From: Sterolibacterium sp. | Lineage (GTDB): Bacteria > Pseudomonadota > Gammaproteobacteria > Burkholderiales > Rhodocyclaceae | Reading direction: 5' to 3' | Length of the DNA: 64,000 nt | Assembly (NCBI GenBank): GCA_018062105.1 | Contig: JAGOSV010000002.1 | Coordinates: forward strand, 1-64,000 | Notes under the pieces: model-generated | What the model was told of the DNA's origin: nothing | The model's database searches: none | Seen by the model: only the letters and a program-made list of their open reading frames with translations | Program-made: the position numbers and the translations under genes | In this document: positions 8,859-17,501 of the stretch, piece after piece | Layout: every line of letters starts with the position of its first letter | How positions within the stretch are numbered: the first letter of the stretch is position 1

Positions 8859-9739
8859 GCCATGAACTCCTCCAGCAGCGCCGCCAGCCGCTCCGGCTGG
8901 TCATGATGCAGATTATGCCCCGCATCCTCCAGACTGACTCGCCGCAGATTCTGAAAACAGGCAAGCCTGGCTTGATAATCCTCATCCCCCAGGGACTGAT
9001 ACATCTTCATTGCCGTCGACTGCTGTCCCTCGACCCAAAGAACCGGTGCCGTCACCCGCCGCCAGCAGGCCTTCGCCTCTTCAAAGCGGTAGGGATAAGG
9101 TGCCACCAGCTTGTGATACGGATCACTGGCAATGACCACCCTACCAGAACCCTGAGCAACATCCTCCACGACCCCGAAATGCTGTGCCAGAAATGCAGCA
9201 CGCGCCATGCTCAAGCGAGGATTCAGCCGACGCAGACGCAACGCCAGTGCGTCATGGTCCGCATAGTCACGATTGACCGGCGGCGCACGTAACTGATCCA
9301 GCCATTGGGCATAACGTCCGGGCGCATCCGACGGATCGCTGGCGGGCAGGCCAAAACCTTCAAGCGTGGCCAACCGCAGGACGCGCCCGGGCCGCACCCC
9401 AGCATAAACACAGGCCACATTGCCGCCCATGCTATGCCCCACCAGGCGCACCGGCCCGGTCGGTGAATAGTGATCCAGCAAACCATCGAGATCGGCCAGA
9501 TAGTCCGGAAACCAGTAACCATCGTGATTCCACTGCGACTGGCCAAAACCACGCCAGTCCGGTGCGATGCAGCACCATTCCCGGGGCAAGGCATCGACGA
9601 GAAACTGGAAGCTGGCAGAAAAATCCTGCCAGCCATGCAGCAGGAACAGCACAGGTGACCCAGCATCCCTGTCGCCCCAAAGGCGCACATGGTGCCGCCG
9701 CTTCCTCAGGGTCACGAATTCCGAACGGCTTGCCTTCAT
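8855..9739 (-). CDS. Alpha/beta hydrolase
   Basis: Predicted hydrolase of 294 aa with a full alpha/beta-hydrolase signature: oxyanion HG in LFLLHGWQDFS, PDWRGFGQS, the nucleophile elbow GHSMGG, and a final histidine in DAGHNLHHDQP. Substrate unknown. The frame is open upstream of 9739, but that part runs through algC; ATG 9739 begins the conserved sequence and lies 16 bp after the algC stop. The ribosome binding site is weak (GGGTCG). Confidence 0.85.
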   Translation of the reverse strand: MKASRSEFVTLRKRRHHVRLWGDRDAGSPVLFLLHGWQDFSASFQFLVDALPREWCCIAPDWRGFGQSQWNHDGYWFPDYLADLDGLLDHYSPTGPVRLVGHSMGGNVACVYAGVRPGRVLRLATLEGFGLPASDPSDAPGRYAQWLDQLRAPPVNRDYADHDALALRLRRLNPRLSMARAAFLAQHFGVVEDVAQGSGRVVIASDPYHKLVAPYPYRFEEAKACWRRVTAPVLWVEGQQSTAMKMYQSLGDEDYQARLACFQNLRRVSLEDAGHNLHHDQPERLAALLEEFMA

Positions 9740-9755
9740 GAACGACCCAGCCTGC

Positions 9756-11153
9756 TCAAAAATCTGCGACCAGCCCGGGCCAGGCCTGTGCCAACGCCTG
9801 GCGAAACTCGGTCTGGATACGCGCCAGCCCCTCTGGAGTGTCCGCCTCGAAGCGCAACACCACGACTGGCGTGGTATTCGAAGCCCGCACCAGACCAAAG
9901 CCATCGGCATACTCTGCCCGCACCCCGTCGATGCAGTTCCGCTCGACTGCCGTCGGAAACAGCGCATCACGGTCCTGCACCAGCGCAGCAACCAGTGCGT
10001 GCGGCTCTCCTTCATTCATCCGGATGTTGAGCTCCGGTGTCGATAGTGCATTGGGCAACTGTTTCAACGGCAGATTGGCATCCGGCCAGCGTGACAGGAT
10101 TTCAAGCAGCCGCGCTCCGGCATACAGACCATCATCGAAGCCGTACCAGCGCTCCTTGAAAAAGATGTGGCCACTCATCTCGCCGGCCAGTAAAGCGCCA
10201 GTTTCGCGCAGCTTGGCCTTGATGAGCGCGTGGCCGGTCTGCCACATCAACGGCAGCCCACCCTGCTGACGCACGGACAGCGCCACATTGCGCGAACATT
10301 TCACGTCATGAATGATCTGCGCCCCCGGATGACGTGACAGCACATCGGCAGCAAACAGTATCAGCTGGCGATCCGGGAAAATGACCTCGCCATCCTTGGT
10401 CACCACCCCCAGACGGTCACCATCCCCGTCAAATGCCAGTCCCAGCTCGGCATCGGTCTGCCGCAGGGTGCGAATCACGTCCTCGAGATTCTCCAGTTTG
10501 GAAGGGTCGGGATGATGGTTCGGAAAATGTCCATCGATCTCGCAGAACAGGGGGATCACCTCACACCCCATGCGCCGGAACAGCTCAGGAGCCAACTCCC
10601 CGGCCACGCCGTTGCCACAGTCGACCACGATCTTCATCGGCCGGGTCAGCTTGACATCACGGCACACTCGCTCCAGATAGGCTTCGCGCACATCGGCCTG
10701 GATCAACCTGCCCGGCCGTTCCGCCACGGGCAGATCACCCGCCTCGATACGCCGGCGCAACGCCTGTATCTGCTCGCCATACAGCGTCTCGCCCCCAAGC
10801 ACCATTTTCAGTCCGTTGTAATCCGGCGGATTGTGGCTACCCGTCACCGAAACGGCGCTGTCCGTCCCCAGATGGTGCGCCGCAAAGTAGGACACCGGCG
10901 TCGGCACGCAACCGATGTCCACCACATCGATACCCGCCTGATTCAGGCCTTGCGCCAGCGCTGCCGCCAGTTCCTGGCCGGACAGGCGTCCGTCACGACC
11001 GATGGCGATCGACGATTGCTGCCGCAACCGTGCTTCGAGCCCCAAAGCCAGGCCAATGCTGCGTACCGCCTCGGCAGTCAGCGTTTTGCCAACGATACCG
11101 CGAATGTCATAGGCTTTAAAAATTTCCGGAGCGGGCGTGCAGATGTTCTTCAT
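9756..11153 (-). CDS. algC: Phosphomannomutase / phosphoglucomutase
   Basis: Interconverts hexose-1- and hexose-6-phosphates for LPS and exopolysaccharide precursors. The 465-aa protein shows FKAYDIRGIVG at residues 13-23, the phosphoserine loop TGSHNPPDYNG, the metal loop DGDGDRLG and a sugar-binding GEMSGHIFF motif. Length fits AlgC (463 aa). It is followed 16 bp later by the alpha/beta hydrolase. Genes on its 5' side include waaF, consistent with envelope polysaccharide synthesis. Confidence 0.94.
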   Translation of the reverse strand: MKNICTPAPEIFKAYDIRGIVGKTLTAEAVRSIGLALGLEARLRQQSSIAIGRDGRLSGQELAAALAQGLNQAGIDVVDIGCVPTPVSYFAAHHLGTDSAVSVTGSHNPPDYNGLKMVLGGETLYGEQIQALRRRIEAGDLPVAERPGRLIQADVREAYLERVCRDVKLTRPMKIVVDCGNGVAGELAPELFRRMGCEVIPLFCEIDGHFPNHHPDPSKLENLEDVIRTLRQTDAELGLAFDGDGDRLGVVTKDGEVIFPDRQLILFAADVLSRHPGAQIIHDVKCSRNVALSVRQQGGLPLMWQTGHALIKAKLRETGALLAGEMSGHIFFKERWYGFDDGLYAGARLLEILSRWPDANLPLKQLPNALSTPELNIRMNEGEPHALVAALVQDRDALFPTAVERNCIDGVRAEYADGFGLVRASNTTPVVVLRFEADTPEGLARIQTEFRQALAQAWPGLVADF

Positions 11154-11201
11154 ATCAGGACAGAAGGGTTCGTGAAATAGCCTGTTTGTCAGGCAGAAAA
11201 T

Positions 11202-11639
11202 TCAATGCAGCGTCCGGTCACCATCCTCTGTCTCATCCTCATCATTGCTCATGATCGGTGAGGCATGATGCACCATCAAACGCCAGCCAGACGGACCGCG
11301 CGAAAAAATATTGGTGGCCAGCACCGGTACCCGCTGCACGCCCTGGTCGTTGGTCAAGGTCACCGTCACCTGCAAGTTATGCACCGTCACCAATGCCCCG
11401 GACAGCACCACCTGATGATCGACACGGATACCGAATCTCTGATCGTTTTCGAGAATGTGACGCCAAGTTTCCCGGATGTCGTTATAGCCGATGATCCGCG
11501 GCCCGCCCGGCAGGATGCAGAGAATTTCCTCATCCTCTGACCAGACCGCCATGAAGGCCTCGATATCTCCCCGATGGATGGCGCTGTAAAAAGCATTCTC
11601 CGCATCCTGGGGCGTGGTATAGATCGTTTTTTTCTGCAT
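11202..11639 (-). CDS. SnoaL/NTF2-like small protein
   Basis: 145-aa protein of the NTF2-like alpha+beta barrel type (DUF4440/SgcJ group): an N-terminal helix (TPQDAENAFYSAIHRGDIEAFMAVWSED), GPRIIGYNDIRETWRHIL, and the final strands GVQRVPVLATNIFSRGPSGWRLMVHHAS. No catalytic role can be assigned. The ATG overlaps the waaF stop by one base (TAATG), so it is probably translated by coupling. The acidic C-terminal tail (DEDETEDGD) is likely disordered. Confidence 0.8.
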   Translation of the reverse strand: MQKKTIYTTPQDAENAFYSAIHRGDIEAFMAVWSEDEEILCILPGGPRIIGYNDIRETWRHILENDQRFGIRVDHQVVLSGALVTVHNLQVTVTLTNDQGVQRVPVLATNIFSRGPSGWRLMVHHASPIMSNDEDETEDGDRTLH

Positions 11640-12688
11640 TAGTCCGTCACCCTTGGACTTTCTCCGACAGCAGCCGCCAGAACGCCCTCTTCCTGCATCG
11701 CCTGCACGACCCGCGCCACCTCCAGTTGCTCCATGCACTTGAAATGTCCTAGCGGGCAGGTCCGTTTGAAACAGGGACTGCAATCCACCCGCAGCGAAAT
11801 GATCCGCGCCCGTGCCGACAAGGGCGGCGTGTATTCCGGGCTGGAAGAACCATACAGCGCAAACAGCGGGCGATCGAGTGCCGCAGCCACATGCATCAGG
11901 CCGGAATCATTGCTGACCACCAAACGCGCACCGGCAATCAGGTCCAGCGCCTGAAGCAAGGTCGTCCGGCCACACAGGTTGAGTGCCTGCCCCTGGGCTC
12001 TTTGCACGATACCTTCCGCCAGACCGGCATCCTTGTCCGAGCCCAATAGCCAGACAGGGATTCCCTGCGCAGCCAGCTGCCGCGCCAGTGCCGCGAAATG
12101 CCGTGACGGCCAGCGCTTGGCCGGGCCAAACTCGGCACCAGGACAAAAAATGGCTGGCTCGGCCGTCAGCGGCAAGCCCAGGGCCAGACGTACCAATTGC
12201 TGCTGTTCCGGCGTCGAATGCAGCCGGGGTGCGGACAAGAGCCCAGCTTCGACCCGCTGCCCCGGCAACTCGGCCAGGCGGGCATAACGCTGTGCCAACT
12301 GGGGCAAGGCCCAGGCATCGAGAGTATGGCGACGATTGAGCAAGCCCAGCCGCGCCTCGCCGACAAACCCGGTGCGTACCGGGATGTCAGCAAAAAAAGG
12401 CATCAAGGCCGATTTCCAGGAATTCGGCAATACGATGACCTCATCATATTGCTCATGACGCAGCGCGCGCCCCAGCCGCCAGCGGGCAGCGAGATTGAAC
12501 TCCCCGTGAGCAAAGGGATTGTGGTGCACGGCCTGAACTTCCGCCATGCGCCCCAGTAAAGGCGCCGTCCATGCCGGCGCCAATACTTCCAGCACCAGTC
12601 CTGGATATTTCTGGTGCAACCGGGCGAACAACGGTTGTGCCAGCAGGGTATCGCCGATCCAGGACGGCGCAACGATGAGGATTTTCAC
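11639..12688 (-). CDS. waaF: LPS heptosyltransferase II
   Basis: Adds the second heptose to the LPS inner core at the inner membrane. GT9-family protein of 349 aa beginning VKILIVAPSWIGDTLLAQPL; FCPGAEFGPAKRWP and VVSNDSGLMHVAAALDRPLFALYGSSSPEYTPP are the donor-site motifs, and the tail SPCFKRTCPLGHFKCM is typical of WaaF. I chose the GTG at 12688, since the family begins here; a TTG at 12748 would overlap the zinc-finger gene. The order ilvE-zinc finger-waaF is common in betaproteobacteria. Confidence 0.93.
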   Translation of the reverse strand: MKILIVAPSWIGDTLLAQPLFARLHQKYPGLVLEVLAPAWTAPLLGRMAEVQAVHHNPFAHGEFNLAARWRLGRALRHEQYDEVIVLPNSWKSALMPFFADIPVRTGFVGEARLGLLNRRHTLDAWALPQLAQRYARLAELPGQRVEAGLLSAPRLHSTPEQQQLVRLALGLPLTAEPAIFCPGAEFGPAKRWPSRHFAALARQLAAQGIPVWLLGSDKDAGLAEGIVQRAQGQALNLCGRTTLLQALDLIAGARLVVSNDSGLMHVAAALDRPLFALYGSSSPEYTPPLSARARIISLRVDCSPCFKRTCPLGHFKCMEQLEVARVVQAMQEEGVLAAAVGESPRVTD

Positions 12689-12716
12689 GTTCGCCCCGGC
12701 TCCAGGCAATTCTGTC

Positions 12717-12974
12717 TCAGTGATGACCCTGGGGCTGCTCACCCGCAAAAGTGTAATGCGTGCTGCAATAAGGGCAAGTCACTTCACCTGTCTTCAGCAC
12801 ATCGAGAAATACGCGCGGATGACGCGCCCACAGCGGACTGCTGTCACGTGGGCAATGCAAGGGCAGATCATGCGCCGTAACACTGACCTTCAAGGTGCTA
12901 TCTGTATTCATGGCCGTGGCTGTTGCTGTCGCTGTCGTCATCACCGTCGTCGTAACCTTTGGGGCATCACTCAT
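12717..12974 (-). CDS. Small zinc-finger (zf-CHCC) protein
   Basis: 85-aa protein whose second half carries a C-x(n)-H-x(n)-C-x2-C zinc site: LPLHCPRDSSPLWARHPRVF followed by TCPYCSTHY. Homologues lie next to ilvE in many betaproteobacteria and resemble the NDUFS6-type zinc fold; function unknown. ATG 12974 follows GAGGAG by 8 nt. The first 25 residues are a Thr/Ala/Val run made by simple repeats; an internal Met (MNTDS) would give a more typical length of about 64 aa. Confidence 0.8.
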   Translation of the reverse strand: MSDAPKVTTTVMTTATATATAMNTDSTLKVSVTAHDLPLHCPRDSSPLWARHPRVFLDVLKTGEVTCPYCSTHYTFAGEQPQGHH

Positions 12975-12986
12975 CACATCGGCTCC

Positions 12987-13910
12987 TCAGGCAACCTGCG
13001 CCAGCCAGTCGGCGTGCTCGGCCACCCGGCCATGCACCACATCGAAATAGCGACTTTGCAGTCGGGTTGTAATCGGCCCGCGGCGACCTTCACCGATCTG
13101 GCGACGATCGAGCTCGCGGATAGGCGTCACTTCGGCTGCCGTGCCGGTAAAGAAGGCCTCATCGGCAATGTAGATGTCGTCACGCGTCAGACGCTTGGAA
13201 ACCACGCTCAAGCCCAGCTCGCGTGCCAGGGTGATGATGGTCGCGCGGGTGATGCCCACCAGTGCCGAAGCGATTTCCGGCTCATAGATGACCCCATCCT
13301 TGATGATGAAGAGATTCTCGCCTGCCCCCTCGGCCACAAAACCATCGACATCCAGCAGCAACGCCTCGTCATAACCATCATCGAGGGCTTCCATGTTGGC
13401 GAGGATGGAATTGGCATAGGTGGCGGCAAACTTGGCACGCGCCATGGTGACATTGACGTGATGGCGGGCATAAGACGAAGTCCGTACACGGATGCCGCGC
13501 TCCATGCCCTCCTCACCCAGATACGCCCCCCACGGCCAAGCGGCAATGGCCACATGCACCTTGGCACCACGCGGCGACACGCCCATTTTCTCGGAGCCAT
13601 AGAAAGCAATCGGCCGGACATAACCGGACTCGAGCTGATTGACGCGCACGACCTCCTTTTGCGCCTCGATCAGCACTTCCTTGTCGAAAGGCATGGCCAT
13701 GCGATAGATGTGTGCCGAGTTATAGAGGCGATCGGTATGCTCGCGCAGACGGAAAATGGCCGTCCCCGTCCCGGTCTTGTAGGCCCGCAGGCCTTCAAAC
13801 ACCGACAGGCCATAATGCAGGGAATGGGTCAGGACATGGATGTTGGCATCGCGCCAGGGAATCAGCTTGCCGTCATACCAGATGAAGCCATCGCGGTCGG
13901 ACATGGACAT
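12987..13910 (-). CDS. ilvE: Branched-chain amino acid aminotransferase
   Basis: PLP-dependent class IV aminotransferase, last step of Val, Leu and Ile synthesis. 307 aa; starts MSMSDRDGFIWYDGKLIPW; the PLP lysine is in GYVRPIAFYGSEKMGV, and EGAGENLF and GTAAEVTPIRELDRRQIG are the cofactor and substrate loops typical of bacterial IlvE. The start at 13910 is preceded by CGGAG at 13 nt. First gene of the ilvE-zinc finger-waaF group. Confidence 0.96.
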   Translation of the reverse strand: MSMSDRDGFIWYDGKLIPWRDANIHVLTHSLHYGLSVFEGLRAYKTGTGTAIFRLREHTDRLYNSAHIYRMAMPFDKEVLIEAQKEVVRVNQLESGYVRPIAFYGSEKMGVSPRGAKVHVAIAAWPWGAYLGEEGMERGIRVRTSSYARHHVNVTMARAKFAATYANSILANMEALDDGYDEALLLDVDGFVAEGAGENLFIIKDGVIYEPEIASALVGITRATIITLARELGLSVVSKRLTRDDIYIADEAFFTGTAAEVTPIRELDRRQIGEGRRGPITTRLQSRYFDVVHGRVAEHADWLAQVA

Positions 13911-14020
13911 GTTCTTTGTCTCCGGAGTTTTCTAAGTTCACCAAAGAGCGGAATTCTAGCCGATTTACCCCCTGCCCCGCAGCCCTCCGCTGCCCGACAC
14001 ACCGTTATGTTGTTACGCCG

Positions 14021-14419
14021 TCACACCACGATCAGTGCCAAGAAGCCATAAGGATCACGGAGATAAGCAACGGAAACGATATACGCAAAGGTGAGCAGTG
14101 CCAGCAATCCACAGACCAGGCGCTGGCGGCGACTGCGCCCCTCCTTTAGTGCCAGCGAACCCAGCACGATGTACAGCAGCAACGCCAGTACCTTGGCCGT
14201 CAGCCAGGGAACGACGAACGGATACTGGCCACTCATCACCGCCAGCATCACGGCCGCAGTCAACAACAAGGTGTCATTGATATGCGGCAGGATGCGGGTC
14301 AGCGGATGACGCAGCCAGGGCGAGCCGCGCAACATCCACACGCCCCGCAACAGAAACCCCAACCCCGACAACAGCACACAGGTGACATGCACCTGCTTGA
14401 CCAGCAGATAAACACTCAT
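14021..14419 (-). CDS. SirB family membrane protein
   Basis: 132-aa integral membrane protein with about four transmembrane helices (VTCVLLSGLGFLLRGVWML; ILPHINDTLLLTAAVMLAV; ALLLYIVLGSLAL; LVCGLLALLTFAYIVSVAYL). The conserved KQVHV at the start and LPHINDT motif place it in the SirB/invasion-regulator-named family, whose true role is unknown. ATG 14419 is used; upstream in-frame codons lack conservation. Divergent from the DNR-like regulator, with a 155-bp shared intergenic region. Confidence 0.82.
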   Translation of the reverse strand: MSVYLLVKQVHVTCVLLSGLGFLLRGVWMLRGSPWLRHPLTRILPHINDTLLLTAAVMLAVMSGQYPFVVPWLTAKVLALLLYIVLGSLALKEGRSRRQRLVCGLLALLTFAYIVSVAYLRDPYGFLALIVV

Positions 14420-14574
14420 CCGTCCATCCTTTCGAGAGCAGACACTCCGACAGACATTCCGGCATTGCTGCACATGCCATGATTCATGCTATGTTCCACG
14501 CCCACAAAATGCCCTGCCCCCCTTGCTCCCCTTGATCCAGCCATACCCGTCCTCGTCAGCCCCATTGCACACCC

Positions 14575-15297
14575 ATGACTTCGAGCCGCCACGATACCCC
14601 TGACATTCCCCTGATCCTGGCGCGTCTGCCCCTGTTCCTCGAACTGTCGCCCGAACAAATTGCCCGCATTGCGGCCCAGAGCCGCGAAAAACGTCTGCAA
14701 AAAGGGGAAATGCTGTTCCAGAAAGGTGATGCACCGCGCGGTTTTTATGTGGTCATTCTGGGGCAGATCAAGCTGGCTTTTCCCTCCAGCCAGGGTAACG
14801 AAAAGGTCATCAATATTCTGGGGGCGAACCAGAGCTTCGGCGAGGCCGCCATGTTCATGGATCGTCCCTACCCGGTGTTTGCCGAGTCGCTGTCCGAAAC
14901 CCTGCTGCTGCATATCGGCCGCCACGCCGTCATCGACCTGCTGGAGGAAGACACCTCCTTTTCCCGGCGCATGCTGGCCGGCCTGTCGATGCGCCTGCAC
15001 ACGTTGGTGCAGGATGTCGAGTCCTATTCGCTGCGTTCGACGACACAGCGGGTCATCGGCTTCCTGCTGCAGCACGGCAGCGACGACGGACAAGGGGAAG
15101 GCCGCAGCCCCGGCGGAGATGCCACCTTCGCCCTGCCAACCTCGAAACAGGTCATCGCCTCGCGCCTTAGCTTGACCCCGGAAACCCTGTCGCGCATTTT
15201 TCATGACCTGTCTGTAGCCGGCCTCATCACGGTGCATGGCAAGCAGATCACGATCCATGATGTCCGGCGGCTGCGTCAGTTCGATCTACAGGATTAG
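14575..15297 (+). CDS. Crp/Fnr family regulator, DNR-like
   Basis: 240-aa regulator: cyclic-nucleotide-fold sensor (residues about 12-140) with GFYVVILGQIKLAF and NQSFGEAAMFMDRPYP, then a winged helix with the recognition segment SRLSLTPETLSRIFHDL. There is no cysteine at all, so it cannot hold the Fe-S cluster of FNR; this matches the DNR/NnrR group, whose members sense NO through heme. The divergent and convergent neighbours (polytopic protein, DUF2249, hemerythrin) fit control of denitrification or NO stress. Its 3' end overlaps the convergent gene by 50 bp. Confidence 0.88.
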   Translation: MTSSRHDTPDIPLILARLPLFLELSPEQIARIAAQSREKRLQKGEMLFQKGDAPRGFYVVILGQIKLAFPSSQGNEKVINILGANQSFGEAAMFMDRPYPVFAESLSETLLLHIGRHAVIDLLEEDTSFSRRMLAGLSMRLHTLVQDVESYSLRSTTQRVIGFLLQHGSDDGQGEGRSPGGDATFALPTSKQVIASRLSLTPETLSRIFHDLSVAGLITVHGKQITIHDVRRLRQFDLQD

Positions 15298-16624
15298 CCA
15301 TCGCACGCCGGCGAAAATCCAGATACAGCCGGCCCGCCTGGATCAGGTTAACCGCCAGCCAGGCAAAGCTGACCATCAGCGCCACGCCCGCCAGCCGGCT
15401 CAACACCGGCCAGAGCAGCATGGCCAGCGAGAGCCCACAGGCCAGCAAGTGGGCAACGAATTGCCCGCGCATCCGGCGCTCGGAAATCATCTGCTTCATG
15501 TTGGGCGGCAAGGTTTTCAGGGAACCAAGCTGTTGCAGATGCAGCCAGATGAGGAACGGCACGATCTTGTAGAGCATGCCATTGATCGCCGGCACGAACA
15601 CCCCCATGAAGGCCAGCACCCCCAGCCAGAGCAGCGCCTGCGGCTGCTCACCCAGCACCGGAAATATCTGGAAAACGAGCCATGAAAGCACCAGCGACAG
15701 CAGACCCGACATGGCACAGCGCCAGTAAAGCAGGGTCACATCAGCCAGCCGGCGACGCCGTTTGTGCTGCAGGAACAGGGTGACCCCGGCATAGATGGCG
15801 GCCACGAGCAAGCCGGCTGCCTGCACACCCAGCACACTCAGCACACCCAGCGTCCCTGACCCCATCGCCATCGAGCCGTCCTGGAACAGCAGTGCTGCCG
15901 ACCAGAACAGCAAGACGGCCAGCAGCAACCAGGGCAGGCCACGGGCAATGGGTGCGGGATACGCCGGGGTCAACTGAAACATGGGCACGACCAGAAAGGA
16001 TACGCCCATCACCAACATCAGCGCCCAGCCAGCCAGCCCCCAGGCGGCATGGACATTGACCAGGGCCGGCAATGACCTGCCTTGCGCGACATCAAAGCTC
16101 AGCCCGCCCCCCAGCACCAGGGCCAGCGTCCCGCCCAGGCTAACGGCAACCAGCAGCCCGACCAGAGCCAGGCGCAATGCCGGTACGGTCGCCCCCTGTG
16201 CCGGCGTCCGTAGCAGAGCCACCGCCGTTGCCACGATGAACGGAGACAGCCCGGCAAAAAACAGCCCGGCTGCCCAGATGAATCCAGCAGGACGCACAAA
16301 CAGGAAGGTGGCCGCCAGCACCAGCACTGCCAGCGTGATCAGGGGATGCGCAACCGCCGCCACCCATCGAGGCCGCCAGATATTGCCGCCGGTAGCCACA
16401 GGCACGAACTGCAACAACGCGCCCAGCATGACCTGCAACATGAAACCCGCTGCCAGCAGATGCGTCCACACCAGCACATCAACCTGCCAGCGGCTCGCCC
16501 AGCCATCGCCCCCACGAACCAGCAACAGCAGCCCCGCCAACACCCCGAACCACGGTGCCGTCATGAGAAAGCGGAACGGCACCGAAATGGGCGGTGCCTG
16601 CTCGAAAGATAATTTGGGGTGCAT
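15248..16624 (-). CDS. Polytopic membrane protein, probable NO/denitrification-linked
   Basis: 458 aa with about 12 hydrophobic helices. Conserved-looking intramembrane histidines occur in VLVWTHLLAAGFML, VNVHAAWGLAGW and LIWLHLQQLG, a pattern reminiscent of heme-copper oxidase subunit I or NnrS proteins, but I do not see a full ligand set. Homologues of this kind accompany DUF2249 and hemerythrin genes in denitrifying betaproteobacteria (recalled, not searched). A heme-containing or NO-responsive membrane protein is a reasonable guess only. The C-terminus overlaps the regulator gene in convergent fashion. Confidence 0.7.
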   Translation of the reverse strand: MHPKLSFEQAPPISVPFRFLMTAPWFGVLAGLLLLVRGGDGWASRWQVDVLVWTHLLAAGFMLQVMLGALLQFVPVATGGNIWRPRWVAAVAHPLITLAVLVLAATFLFVRPAGFIWAAGLFFAGLSPFIVATAVALLRTPAQGATVPALRLALVGLLVAVSLGGTLALVLGGGLSFDVAQGRSLPALVNVHAAWGLAGWALMLVMGVSFLVVPMFQLTPAYPAPIARGLPWLLLAVLLFWSAALLFQDGSMAMGSGTLGVLSVLGVQAAGLLVAAIYAGVTLFLQHKRRRRLADVTLLYWRCAMSGLLSLVLSWLVFQIFPVLGEQPQALLWLGVLAFMGVFVPAINGMLYKIVPFLIWLHLQQLGSLKTLPPNMKQMISERRMRGQFVAHLLACGLSLAMLLWPVLSRLAGVALMVSFAWLAVNLIQAGRLYLDFRRRAMANPVDRTDAAAGHHGS

Positions 16625-16686
16625 GGGGGATAAACGGAACGAAACATTAACCCAGGCGTTGCTTGCCCGCTCGAGACCCCGCCCGT

Positions 16687-16902
16687 TCAGATTTTCGAAA
16701 TACGGATCTCGTTGGTGCCATCCGCCTGGTATTGGGCGGCGTAACGATAACCGTTGCGTCGCAGTATCGAATACAAGGGCTGCGGCTCGCAGTGCAGCAG
16801 CAGAATGAGCTCCTCGCCCGGTGCCAGCTGATCGAGCGCAGCCAGTGTGCGCTCTAGTGGTTCCGGTGGTTGCATCTCCCGGCCGTCGATGATTCTAGAC
16901 AT
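16687..16902 (-). CDS. DUF2249 domain protein
   Basis: 71-aa protein made of a single DUF2249 domain: start MSRIIDGREMQPPEPLERTL, then LDQLAPGEELILLLHCEPQPLY and a C-terminal NGYRYAAQYQADGTNEIRISK. The fold is TusA-like; one cysteine is present in the HCEP motif. DUF2249 proteins are frequent in nitrate/nitrite reduction loci. I take ATG 16902, because the upstream in-frame part overlaps the hemerythrin gene. Role unknown. Confidence 0.85.
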   Translation of the reverse strand: MSRIIDGREMQPPEPLERTLAALDQLAPGEELILLLHCEPQPLYSILRRNGYRYAAQYQADGTNEIRISKI

Positions 16903-16948
16903 GGTCAGTACGTTGGCAGGCTCGATGACGAAGAGACAAAAAACCAGT

Positions 16949-17392
16949 TTAGTGAGCGAGGCGGCGGGCCAGTTCCGCCGCAATCGCCTCGACCTGCCCG
17001 GCCAACGACTGATCGCACATGGGGTAAAGAATGTTCTCTTCCTTCATGTTGTGTTGCTGCATGAGGATCAACAGGGTTTCCGCCGCACCAGCATAGCCTT
17101 CGCCATCCCGGGCCGCCAGCGCCGCCTCCATCTGCCCAACCAGCGCGCGCATCTGACCATGCTCCATGCGCATCACCTGAGTAGGCCCCTGGCGCATACC
17201 TGTGGCATTTTCAAAAGCGGGAAAGAGCACCTCTTCCTCGGCCGTCAGATGGGCTTCGAGCTGCCCGGCAAACTGGCGCTGATGCGTCTCGCAGGACGGC
17301 CAGTCCCCCTTTTGCGCGGCCTCTTCGGCTGCCGAGAAAAGGTTATCGCAATGATGGTGATGCGGCGGCAATACCAGACGGATTTCAGACAT
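16949..17392 (-). CDS. Hemerythrin HHE-domain protein
   Basis: 147-aa four-helix diiron protein. Likely iron ligands are in HHHHCDNLF near the start, HQRQFAGQLEAHLTAEEEVLFP in helix 2, MRMEHGQM in helix 3 and QQHNMKEENILYP in helix 4, the usual H, HxxxE, H, HxxxE pattern. Such proteins bind O2 or NO or help repair iron centres (YtfE/DnrN relatives), in line with the neighbouring DNR-type regulator. ATG 17392 chosen, since the upstream extension carries no family features. Confidence 0.88.
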   Translation of the reverse strand: MSEIRLVLPPHHHHCDNLFSAAEEAAQKGDWPSCETHQRQFAGQLEAHLTAEEEVLFPAFENATGMRQGPTQVMRMEHGQMRALVGQMEAALAARDGEGYAGAAETLLILMQQHNMKEENILYPMCDQSLAGQVEAIAAELARRLAH

Positions 17393-17465
17393 GACGAATC
17401 TCGCAACCAGGGACGAAAACGTGACTTTAATGCAGGTTCCAGACAATGGCCTTGATGACCATCAA

Positions 17466-17501
17466 GTCTCCTCAGGTCTCCTCAGGTCTCCTCAGGTCTC
17501 C
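17466..17501. repeat. 10-bp tandem repeat (TCTCCTCAGG x 3.5) at phaC 3' end
   Basis: TCTCCTCAGG occurs three times in a row from 17467 with a partial fourth copy. The repeat covers the phaC stop codon, so slippage here could change the downstream spacer but not the protein, as the first TGA is within the first unit read. Confidence 0.9.
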
